From Haplosporangium gracile (Eukaryota; Mortierellomycota; Mortierellomycetes; Mortierellales; Mortierellaceae), in assembly GCA_015499985.1 (NCBI GenBank), contig JAAAUF010000940.1:1-15717 (forward strand): a stretch of DNA of 15,717 nucleotides, read 5' to 3'. The translations under genes were made by a program, and so were the position numbers. Positions 1 to 8,739 of the stretch are shown here, piece by piece. The notes below the pieces were generated by a model. That model was not told the DNA's origin. It did no database searches and saw nothing but the letters and a program-made list of their open reading frames with translations. Within the stretch, counting starts at the first letter, position 1, and every line of letters begins with the position of its first letter.

Positions 1-173
1 CTATAGATAGAAACTATAGTTTACATTATCCCCCCTTTACGGATTAAGGGATAAGTCACCAATCTGTGTATAATGCGCCTTTCAAATAAAATAGAGCAAA
101 TTTTTTTTGTCTAATCGGAGAATAGGCGCTAATCTGAGAATATCTAACTGGACTGTTTCAGTTTCTAATCTGA

Positions 174-644
174 CTAGAGAACTTTCAAAGTTCCACCGGC
201 ATAGGCAACACTGTTGGCCAATCCTTCCCACCTCTTGACCAAAGATCCAAGAGTAGTCATGGCCTCACTACCTTCAGCGACCGAGGTGAATCGGTGCTGG
301 AATGGTTTGTAGCTGGAGTCCAGGAGGACCAAGAATAGGAAGATCTTCTTGTTGTTCTGACCGTACTTGAAGTCTCTGGTAACATTGAGCTCGTAGGATG
401 GGGAGAGGTTATCCCAGTCATCATTGGCAGGGATCTAATCCCACAGCTTCTGGAAATCCTTGATTTTTCCAAACTCGACAGCGATGAATCCAGGGGTCGC
501 GTCCTTGAGACACTTGAATGGAATAAACACAAACCCGACAGCCTTTTCTTGACCAAGATCTTGAGTCCACGTCACGACCTTGCGAGCGTCGACGTACTTC
601 TTGATATCGTTGATTTGGATTCTGTCACCGAGCTCTGCGACCAT
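174..644 (-). pseudogene. Small gene of unknown function, interrupted by one in-frame stop codon
   Basis: I do not recognise this protein. The ATG at 644 opens 69 codons ending ...FQKLWD. A TAG (436-434) follows, and the same frame then runs 86 more codons (IPANDDWDNLSPSYELN... to ...GGTLKVL) to a TAG at 176-174. Both halves have ordinary protein composition with no low complexity, so a 156-codon ancestral gene with one nonsense change (for example CAG or GAG to TAG) is the simplest reading. No GT-AG pair fits an intron removing the stop. The intact product would be a soluble protein of about 17.5 kDa with no signal peptide or membrane segment. A TATA box and a GA repeat lie upstream. Alternatives are a base-call error or a genuine 69-aa protein. 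Not an obvious readthrough context. Confidence 0.6.
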
Positions 645-698
645 TTTTGCTTGATATGTACTTGTGTACGAGAGTGGGAGGGGTTTTTGTGAGTGTGT

Positions 699-702
<4 letters not shown>

Positions 703-748
<46 letters not shown>
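703..748. repeat. (GA)23 dinucleotide microsatellite
   Basis: This is an uninterrupted run of 23 GA units, read as CT on the coding strand of the small gene to its left. It sits between that gene's TATA box (794-801) and its ATG (644), so it is probably in the 5' untranslated leader. Confidence 0.95.
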
Positions 749-752
<4 letters not shown>

Positions 753-793
753 TGTTGTTGTTGAGTTTGTGGGATGATAGCAACATTTCGTTG

Positions 794-801
794 TATTTAT
801 A
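794..801 (-). promoter_or_regulatory. TATA box of the small gene at 174-644
   Basis: On the minus strand the sequence reads TATAAATA, about 150 bases before the ATG at 644. It abuts a direct-repeat array (802-890) on its upstream side. This supports a dedicated minus-strand promoter. The similar arrangement at the neighbouring small gene strengthens the call. Confidence 0.6.
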
Positions 802-890
802 CTTGTCGATGGTCAAGCGAACTTGTCATGGCGAAGCGAACTTGTCGATGGCCACGCGAAATTGTCGATGGCCAAGTGAACTTATCATGG
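802..890. repeat. Tandem direct repeat, about 20-bp unit, 4.5 copies, abutting the TATA box
   Basis: Units are at 802-821, 822-840, 841-860, 861-880 and a partial at 881-890. The first unit reads CTTGTCGATGGTCAAGCGAA. The others differ at a few positions and the second is one base short. On the strand of the downstream gene the shared core is TTCGCTTG.CCATCGACAAG. Position and spacing suggest a promoter element array, but a neutral minisatellite is possible. Confidence 0.85.
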
Positions 891-1040
891 ATCGAGTTTA
901 GATCTTGCAGATCGAGATATGTCTCTTTAGACGGCGACTTTGTGTTCTGCAAATGAGTGTAATGCTGTTCCAAGCAAACCTATCACATTTGAATCGCTAA
1001 GGATAGGCGATCTGATGTGCTCTGTCTTTGAGGCGGTGTA

Positions 1041-1342
1041 CCCCGCGGGGCGTATCACCTTGAATCTGGAAACTATGAGCTCTGCGGGTCATGTTGTCTA
1101 GGGTCAGGAAGCTGCATTTTCCGCGAAGGATATCGCAAAAAGTTGCGCATCCTGTGGAATACATTACCTTGGGTCTGGATCTGGAAAATATGCACTCCCT
1201 TTCCCCTCTCACCGGGATATCACAAAATTCTGATAGCTGAACACTCACGTAATACACAAACTGAAGTCTAGAAGCTGTGCATCCCGCGGGGGAAAGATAT
1301 CACAAAATTTTGACAGCTGAACACCCACATTAAACATAAACT
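1041..1342. repeat. Field of decayed direct repeats, origin unknown
   Basis: No gene is visible in 891-1653. Within this stretch, 1216-1262 and 1296-1342 align over 47 bases (start GATATCACAAAATT, centre AGCTGAACAC) with about seven or eight mismatches, 80 bases apart. A second pair (about 1055-1085 and 1161-1198) shares ACCTTG..TCTGGA followed by AA.TATG, with a six-base length difference. GC-rich CCGCGGGG-like patches recur between them. This looks like an old local amplification or transposon remnant. I cannot assign a family. Confidence 0.55.
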
Positions 1343-1390
1343 AGGACAAGCGAAAGGACAAAAGGACAAGCGAAAGGACAAAAGGACAAG
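1343..1390. repeat. Perfect 20-bp tandem repeat, 2.4 copies
   Basis: The unit AGGACAAGCGAAAGGACAAA occurs exactly at 1343-1362 and 1363-1382, with eight more bases following. It shares the core CAAGCGAA and the 20-bp period with the array at 802-890. Confidence 0.9.
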
Positions 1391-1476
1391 GACGAATCTA
1401 TTTGACAACTTGGTAGAGCCTTTTTTTTTTTTTTTTATAGATACAGAATTATGGTCGAAATATCAATAGACAACGC

Positions 1477-1482
1477 TTTATT
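1477..1482 (-). terminator. Possible poly(A) signal of the small gene at 1654-2167
   Basis: The minus strand reads AATAAA 172 bases beyond the stop codon at 1654. It is the only canonical signal I noticed there. Fungal poly(A) signals are loose, so this is tentative. Confidence 0.35.
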
Positions 1483-1653
1483 TTTTTCATCTTTCTACGC
1501 ACTCGATATGACAGTTGCCATTTAAAAGCATGATAGGTACAATGATATAGAGTGAAAGTATATATGCGTTTAATATAGAAGAGTGCGATGAGAATAGTAA
1601 GAAAAAGAAACTATTGTTACAAGGGAGAAGGATCCTCAATAAAGAGGATGATG

Positions 1654-2167
1654 TTAGAAGCCATTGTTGGAAGGAGCGCGAGAAGGAGGCATGGCCTTGA
1701 TGTGTTGGATGACAGTCATGTGCAGCTCGTCAGCATGCTTGTGGACAGCCTCGAGGATCTGGTCCATGATCTTAGGTGCACTCCTCGCTACGTGGATGCT
1801 GCTGGCTCCAGGGATCACGGATACAGTAATGGCGCCTGTAATGATGCCGAGACCCATGTCAATGAGGATCTTCTCTGCAACTTTTTTTGGCAATGTCGCC
1901 GTTGCCTGCTCTGCCAGCAAGACCATATGCGAGGGCGCATTTCCGTGCATGGGATATGCCAGTTAGAGCGGTGTGACCTGCATCCCCCAAAGGGATGACA
2001 GAAACGACGGCGCCACGGATGGAGCGATAGATCTTGGAAGACTTGTTATCAAGGGAGTCATGGATTGCCTTGAGAGTAGCCATGCGGTGTTCATGAAGAT
2101 CAACTCCTTGAGCAGCAAGCTTGATGTACTCGTCATGGAGTTCAAGGATGATAAGCTGGGAATCCAT
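1654..2167 (-). pseudogene. Small gene of unknown function with a +1 frameshift at a seven-A run
   Basis: I do not recognise the family. From the ATG at 2167 the frame reads MDSQLIILELHDEYIKLAAQ and continues to ...GNGDIAKK, then meets AAAAAAA (plus-strand T run at 1881-1887). There it becomes SCREDPH and stops at 1859. The next frame continues directly as VAEKILIDMGLGIITGAITV and ends at 1654 (...RAPSNNGF). The whole span is 514 bases, 171 codons plus one base, so removing one A restores a 170-aa protein. The repaired chain contains two similar hydrophobic stretches (GAVVSVIPLGD.. and GAITVSVIPGAS..) within helical, His/Lys-containing sequence, perhaps a membrane-active or amphipathic helical protein. 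An intron explanation is weak: GTCACA would be a poor donor. A sequencing error in the homopolymer is the main alternative. Confidence 0.6.
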
Positions 2168-2303
2168 GATTGTTTTTGTTGTGGATTGGTTGGTGGTTGG
2201 ATCGAAGAAAGATAGTGAAGAGAGAGTGAGATTCCTTAACTTGCTTGTTGGTGAAGATGGTTGAGTGAGAAAAGATAGGCAAGAAATAAGGAGGATGGAG
2301 TCC

Positions 2304-2310
2304 TTTTATA
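2304..2310 (-). promoter_or_regulatory. TATA box of the small gene at 1654-2167
   Basis: The minus strand reads TATAAAA about 140 bases before the ATG at 2167. The region next to the start is CAAC-rich, as in many fungal leaders. The spacing is nearly the same as in the other small gene. Confidence 0.6.
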
Positions 2311-2597
2311 TCGAGGGATGATGTGACAGTATAACATGCCTACTTACTAATGGTCATAGAGGCGCACGGAATAGATGAGAGAGAGAGCAGGCACACGAGC
2401 AATGCATTGAATGTTAGAAAAGTGAGGTGCGTATAGCATAAACTCAATTAGGCGAATCCGAAAATATTCAGCCCCAGGATGTGCCGCGGTATGATTCGTT
2501 TCGTTTTAAAAATTCATTTTTCATACCATACACGTCTTCGCATTAATAGACGTGAACTTCCTATTAAGCTTCTTTCCTTCATTGGCACCTTGGCCTT

Positions 2598-2709
2598 CTT
2601 CCTTTTTTCCATCCATCCTCCTCCATCCTTCCATCCATCCTCCTCCATCCTTCCATCCATCCTCTTCCATCCTTTTCCATCCGTCCTCTTCCTTTTTTCC
2701 ATCCATCTT
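2598..2709. repeat. CCATCC-rich minisatellite, 22-bp unit
   Basis: The 22-base unit starting CCATCCATCC is perfect at 2609-2630 and 2631-2652. Degenerate copies follow to about 2709. A CTTCCTTTTTTCCATCCAT segment occurs at both ends (about 2598-2616 and 2688-2706). It gives long low-complexity open frames on both strands that are not genes. Confidence 0.85.
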
Positions 2710-2747
2710 CTGCATCACAAAGTGAATGTTCCAGTCATGAGATCTGC

Positions 2748-2855
2748 AAGTCTAGGTGGTCTTTTTTTTTTTGTTTTTAAGAAATTTATTGCGTCGTGGG
2801 TGTGCGTGCAGTAAACTAATTCTCCCTTTCACCGGGCAGTAAGTCTAGGTGGTCT
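2748..2855 (-). mobile_element. Short retroposed insertion with poly(A) tail and 15-bp target-site duplication
   Basis: The 15-mer AAGTCTAGGTGGTCT occurs at 2748-2762 and again at 2841-2855. On the minus strand the material between the copies begins ACTGCCCGGTG, carries AATAAA, and ends in AAAAACAAAAAAAAAA immediately against the second copy. Perfect direct flanks, a poly(A) end at the junction and a nearby poly(A) signal are marks of LINE-type target-primed reverse transcription. The insert is only about 78 bases, so it would be a 5'-truncated LINE, SINE or transcript fragment. I cannot name the source. Confidence 0.55.
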
Positions 2856-3585
2856 AGGCACAGCTCTTCTCTTAATTGGTCATGGGAACTGGTAGGTGGC
2901 CTGGTAAGGGACGCCCCTTAAACGACGTCACCGACTCGCGTTTTTTTGGTCCATCCTTCCACCACTTTCATCTCGACCAAAGTAACCTCATCTTTCGCTT
3001 AAGGCAGTAAGCAGTGGGCTAGGGTGCGTGCGTGCGTGCGCAAAGCGGAGAACAATGACTCGTACTATTAAACACCCCTTAAAACATACCCTGGCTTTGC
3101 TATGAATAATGTATTTTTTTTCGCGAATGGGAACTGCCTAAAATCCGGCGCCGGATCCATAGTGAACGAGTCCTTCTATCCTGCCTCTCCTCGTCCTGTA
3201 TCCTATAAACACAAAAAACAAAACATGCAACAAGAACTATTACGCCCAGTCTATTGCTCACAAAAGGTCATCTTGTTGCATCCATCAGCTAGTTCTGCTT
3301 CACTAGATAGGATAAATAAATATTAGACAAGGGCTGCAATACATAATCAAACCGGTGTGCTGAAAATTCGCCTTTAAGAAAAAAAATATGATAGTTTGTA
3401 ACAGATGCGAGCGGCTGGCCGCTTTTTATGGATAGACAAATTCACAGATTCAAGTTATGATGTACCACAACAACAACCGGCAAAATCGAAGTGGAGATGT
3501 AGTATGCAATGCGCAGAGTTGAAACAATAGAGCACGAGGTGTACTTGGGATAAATTTCAGAGACCTATTACCAAAAATCAATATG
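2856..3585. other. Intergenic stretch with no gene seen
   Basis: No coding exons, tRNA boxes or long repeats are convincing. It holds (TGCG)4 at 3025-3040, scattered T runs, and an open frame (3102-3326, plus) of unremarkable composition with no support. The 3' end of the phosphatase transcript (minus strand) presumably falls toward 3750. Confidence 0.6.
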
Positions 3586-3603
3586 GACGCGTTCGAACGC
3601 GTC
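3586..3603. repeat. 18-bp perfect palindrome containing two inverted ACGCGT elements
   Basis: GACGCGTTCGAACGCGTC equals its own reverse complement. Each arm carries ACGCGT, the core bound by MBF-type cell-cycle factors in ascomycetes. It lies about 150 bases beyond the 3' end of the phosphatase coding region, so a hairpin or a site for a DNA-binding dimer are both possible. Confidence 0.6.
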
Positions 3604-3751
3604 TTCTCACATTACGCTCCCAATCTGAAATATCATAATTCCGAAAATCGTAGTTGCGCTCTTCACTCAAAATTACAATGGTAGCTGCGCCCCTCATTCA
3701 AACCAATTGCTTACCAGAAAAAACGAAAGTGTATTAAGACAAACAACCGAA

Positions 3752-6700
3752 CTAAAAATTCTTGACAGCCTGCTTGAACTTTGCAAACACGCCCTGACCA
3801 CTATTCCGCTGCTGGCTGGACGATCGTCTTCGACTACCCTCCACCACTGCCGTCTGAAAATTCTGCCCCTCGACAACCTGAGCACCAGGGGTCGTTGTAG
3901 TAGTCGTGGTTGTGATGATAGTCGTAGTAACAGGAGCATTCACAGAAGCAGGGCGCGACCGCTGACGGGATCGAGAATGGTCATCTTCGTCGTCATCCGT
4001 CTCAGTATCTGTATCCTGTCCAAACTGAAACTTCTTGAGCCAAGATCGGTTGTTGTTGGGTAGCGGTAGGAGACCTCCTCCTCCTCCTCCTGCAGTGGTC
4101 TCGTTCCGATATGAGGACGACGACGTCTTAGAGGATGAAAAGAAGGCGGAAAACGGTTTCTTGGACTTTCTCTTCTTCTTGGCCTCCTCCGACTCTTTCA
4201 AAGCATCCTTCTCCAATTGACAAGCTACCTCAAGGCTCTGCAAGACCCTATCGCGAATCACCAGATCGACCTGGACAGACGATCGCCGTTCCGACCGTGG
4301 AGACTGGTAGTTGTACTCCTCACTTGGCGACCTTGGGTGGTGACCTCGGACTTGACCTGGTGGGGTGGGCTCCAAAGCTCTCGACATTCTCTGCTGCGAC
4401 GACGACGAGGCAGGAAAAGAGACATCCTCAGAAATGGCAATCAACTCACAACGAGCCTGCACAATCTCCGTCACAACCCACTCAACACAGTCCTGGGCGG
4501 TCCGCGTGTAACCGGAGGGGTTGGCCTTGCTACTCTGACTAGAGTCAGTCGTCGACGAGGTAACATAGGGCACAATTGAAGTCTCGGGATGCTTGACAAT
4601 CTTGAACCGTACAGACCGGATGTCCTTCTGCTCGTCCTTCAAGATGCTCTTGGCCGACCGACTGTCATCAAAGTGCTCCTTCAAATCAGCTCCTCTAGAA
4701 GACCGCGATTCAACCTGCTCAAGCTTCAGTTCAGTCGAGGAAGAATCTTCATCCTCCTCCTGCAATTGATCCAGAGTCTGTGGCGTCCAGTTCATACCCA
4801 TCATCCTGCGGTTGCGAACACTGCCACTATTGACCCTCAGTGTTTCGCCTCCAGCATTGGCTCGGTACACAATTGCGAATCCATAGTTCTCCAATGGATC
4901 CTGTCCTTGTGGAGTCTTGTCCTGCACGGTCAAGAAATAGGCACCCTTGTCAATTCCAATCATCTTTTCCAGAGCCAGCCGCCAGAACTCCAGAACCTTC
5001 TCCATCTCATAGTCGTATGTGCAGATGTAAAGCGCCCTCTCAGTCAGTAGCACAACCTTTTCGTCGTAGAACATGGTCGGCGAGGCTACGGTTTCAGATG
5101 CATCAACAGGGGTGCCAGAGTTGAATCCAGAGTTGCTCTTCTTGCTCGAAGACTTGAGTCTAGAGGCCAGACTGGTTGAAGGCGGTTGCATGGGTGAGGA
5201 CTGAAGAGACGACGCCGATGTGAGGGCGCTGCTAATCTCATTTGAACAACAGACAAATGTCCATCCCTGCCACACTTCCTCACCAGGAGAAATGACAATC
5301 TCGGCAGAGGTCTCAATCGCAGCCTCTCGGATCTTGACCCATGTTTCCTGCGCATCCGCTCCTGGTCCAGACAACTCGGACGACAGCGAGACCAAAGACT
5401 CCGAGGGGTGTGGGATGAGCGAAGGCAGTAATCCTGCTGCACCAGTCGAGCCGGTTGCCAGCAAGACTGAGGTCGACGTTCCATGTGCCAGAGCTTCTTG
5501 AGGAGGCAAAATGGGAGCGGGCACGACTGCAGTTCCAAAGGCTGTCGTCTGCAAATTCTTGAAAACATGCACATCCGCCGCTCCCAGGAGGTAGTCGATC
5601 GCAGCTTGTCGGAAATTGTCCTTGAAGGTGTTCTGATACATTCTTGCGACAGAGTTGGTGGCGTCGTTAATCATTCCTTGAAGGTTTCGCTTGCCCGTCC
5701 GCGTAAAGTCACCCTTGAGAGCACTCGTGCCAGCATACTCCCGACTAATCGCGTCGCCGTTGTTCGCCCAGACGTGGTTGAAGATACTCTCAAACTCCTC
5801 GTAGACCGACAGTCCCTTGTCAGGGAAAGATGCGATTCCGAGGCGGAGCAATTGGTGGTTAAGAACATGGCGACTGATGGCGCTCTGGACAACATTGGTT
5901 CTATCAAGACAGTCCATACAGTTGGTGCGAATGACACCCTTTTGGTCGTAGAGCCGCTCCCATGACTCGCCACCCTTTTTGTTCACGCTATCGTTTCTGG
6001 GTGCCAGCCAACAGTATCCGAGTTCTTGGATAGGGGTCTCTAAATTCTTGATCAACCGCTCAATATTCTCATAGCGCATTCCCTTGCACTGCTCGTGAAA
6101 GTCAAACTCCACATATCTAATTCGACATACAAAACAAGATGTTAGCACGAAAGCCTTTATCAGCACAAGAAAATTCTAAGAAAAGAAAGTTGATACTCCT
6201 CGTCCCGTCGTACCTGATTTGCTGCTCATCCAGTTTCTGGATGTGTCGCGTATATGCAGAGCCGGCGATCAGCTCCCGTCCATGCTGCTCAACGAGGTTG
6301 ATGCAGATTTGGCGACCATATCGAGAACGTTGCATCTCAAAGTGGTTCTTAAAACCTTGCTCATTCTCTTGCTCAGTCCGCTCCATCACGGGGATAGGCT
6401 TGAGTCGGTAAGGTGACTGCGACCAAAAGAGGGGGATCGATCCTCTAGTCTGTACAAACGACACTTGGTGATCGCTGTCGTGTCGCTAGGAATTACACAA
6501 AGGATAAACCATGTCAATTGATCGCCCATAAGCCATAAAGTTGGTGAAGCAGACATGATCAATGTGATAATAACAACATACCACGATTCTCAGCAATTGC
6601 TCGGTTTCAACAAAGTTGGCAGCGTTGCCATGCTCGTCAATGCCTCGGCGCTGGTATCGTAGACCAGAACGATCACGACTCCTTCTGGAGATGAGGGTAA

Positions 6701-8739
6701 ACTCAAACGACTGCTCTTCGATGACGCATGGTTCAATCTCGACATATCCCTGCATTACCGGCAAAATGTATCCATCCGCCTATTATGTGTTTATGTATTG
6801 AGAAGTGCATTAGTATAATATGCGAGTTATATCGCGGACAGATAGAGTAGATTGAGCAGTAGAGTACAGTACCCCGATGAGGATAAGTTCCACTAGCAAG
6901 TGTTCGTTCCACCAGAAGCGTTTGTCAACTTGTCGGTAAAGAGGCTCAGAGTCTGGTGGTGCAAACTTGGCAAAGTCAGAACGCGTCTGCATCGATGAGA
7001 GAAGGTTAAACTCTGTTGAAAAGTAGAACCCTGTGCCAAAAATAGACGAAATTTCACGGATGATGCGACGGTCCATTGCCCGATTCCTATCCAGTTCCTC
7101 CTCCGACACGCTAGCATCCAGAGTAATGTCGTTCACCAAGTGATCTTGATCGGTATCCGTATGTTCAGGTGCTGTTTTTATCGAGGCGAACGATTTTGTC
7201 GACTTGATCACTCCCGACACTGCCTCTTCACCCCAGTCAGCCAGTTGTTTGGTCGATTCCGTCACAAAATTTTCCGCTGCTTCAAATGTAGAAGGGGATC
7301 TTGATCCCAGAAGCGGCCTCTCCGTCTTGACGACCGTCGTCGTTACTTCTGTGATATTTCCTGTTGGATCCGCAAGCGACTGCTTAGTAACGACTAGAAC
7401 AGGACTGTCGACGCTTTTCCGTCCGGGATTGTCAAACACTCCGACAGTACTGGGATCATCGACGCCGGCGGATTTAGATCGAGGCTTCTTCTCCAGCAGT
7501 TTTGCAAAGAATCCAGGACTTGATCGACGCGTCGGTGATAGAGGCGGCGACGAGGCTGGTACTAGAGCATCTTTCGAGCCAACATTGACCTTGTCCGGAT
7601 CCTCAGCCTTATTTCTAGCGCTCCCAGGGGTTGATTCAGGAATGTCGAATGCTATCCGCTTGGGCTTTCCAGGAACGACCTCGTTGACGGCGCCAGTACT
7701 TTGATTCATCTGACTAAGTTGCTCAGTCAAGCTTGGACTGGGCGATATAGCTTGTTGCTGATCGCGATCCTGCTTGATGCCCAGGAAGGACAATCTGAAC
7801 TTTGGCGACTTGGTGGGTACAGGCGAGACTGTCTGTTCTTCGGATGTATCAACATGAGATGCCGTTGGTTGTTGGATGACTGTATGCACGATATCATGCT
7901 CGACGTTCAGTATGGGACCCAAGGAAGAGCCCAATGGTTGCGCCAACTTGTCGAGGATCTGGCGCGCCTCATAAGCATCCATCGGCAAGACGGCGACCTT
8001 GCTGATCGCATATACGGGCTTGTCCTCGATATTTCCCAGCGATTTGACCGAGGTTATGGCAATGAAGTGCGGACCTACAAGAATGTAGCCGTTGTGATGT
8101 CAGGCTCCAGATTCAGATTGAGTTGAACAGTTGCACAGGGAACTGATACTCCACATATGAGAAAGGGCACTATATTCTTACCAGAGTAAAGATCCAAGAA
8201 ACCAATGCAACCATAGATGATGTAATCTTTGGCATCCTCAGATCGCACATAAGAATCTACACCACAACAAGAGTAAAAAGCAAAAAAAAGTGTACTAGTC
8301 AGCCTGTTGTCCAGTTCAGCACTGATTGTCCAAGCGCAAAAACAACCAAGGCAGTACCTGGAGAAATAAACGAGACGCGCCAAGGGTGTTCATGAGCAAT
8401 CGAAGAGAGAGCAACGGGTTCCTTTTTTGACTGCTCCTTGACCTCAGCCTCGGTCGCCTTCTCTGTTGCTCGCTCTGTAGGTGCCTCCTTTGCGGTTGAT
8501 TCTGTAGTCCGGAAAAGAATTCGAAGGAGGTCGACCGAGGTATGGGTCTCTGTGGGTCCGGCGTCAGAAGAAACAGATGTGTGTGGTTGTAGAATGAAGC
8601 AATCGGGCTCAATGGTCAACTGGAGCTGTGAATAGGGCCGTGCGACCATCGGCCGACCGGCAGTGGTTGACGGTGAATTTGAAGACAAAGGCGGAGAAGC
8701 GGTGGCTCCTGCGATGGGTTCTTTTCGACTAGCGACCAT
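3752..8739 (-). CDS. INPP5F: Sac2/INPP5F-like phosphoinositide phosphatase (SAC + hSac2 domains)
   Basis: Six exons (minus): 8739-8358, 8256-8182, 8074-6873, 6779-6582, 6485-6214, 6116-3752. They join in frame to 1497 aa. Introns are 93-107 bases, all GT-AG. The SAC domain starts near residue 128 (IIYGCIGFLDLYSG, then FIAITSVKSLG), continues through ILPVMQGYVEIE, RRSRDRSGLRYQRRG and SFVQTRGSIPLFWSQ, and has the CX5R(T) catalytic loop CMDCLDRT with Cys near 776 and Arg near 782. YAGTSALKGDFTRTGKR follows. An hSac2 region (about 970-1255; WQGWTF, LTERALYICTYDYEMEKV) places it with INPP5F/Sac2 rather than yeast Sac1 or synaptojanin, and no Sac1-type membrane anchor is seen. Sac2 enzymes remove the 4-phosphate of PI4P on endosomal membranes (known of the animal family). 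About 250 Ser/Pro-rich residues (226-476) interrupt the SAC domain, and a Ser-rich, Asp-rich tail ends FAKFKQAVKNF. Confidence 0.93.

Noticed and set aside
257..556. 99-codon open frame on the minus strand inside the first small gene
   Set aside because: It overlaps the better-composed frame 174-644 in another phase. Its Ser/Arg-rich composition is that of an out-of-frame reading.
802..890. CRISPR-like array
   Set aside because: Units are contiguous with no spacers, and the setting is a eukaryotic nuclear genome.
1588..1998. 136-codon plus-strand open frame
   Set aside because: It is antisense to the second small gene, which has a TATA box and two matching halves. Its Cys/Arg/His-rich composition looks like a shadow.
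1911..2000. Intron in the second small gene as the reason for the frame change
   Set aside because: A CTAAC-like branch site and an AG exist, but the donor would be GTCACA. Frame continuity at the seven-A run explains everything more simply.
2479..2814. 111-codon plus-strand open frame rich in Ser, Pro, His and Phe
   Set aside because: It is produced by the CCATCC minisatellite and a poly-T run. It crosses the proposed retroposed insert and has no domain.
2895..2947. Possible Pol III gene ending at the T run 2941-2947
   Set aside because: No recognisable A box or B box and no cloverleaf could be drawn.
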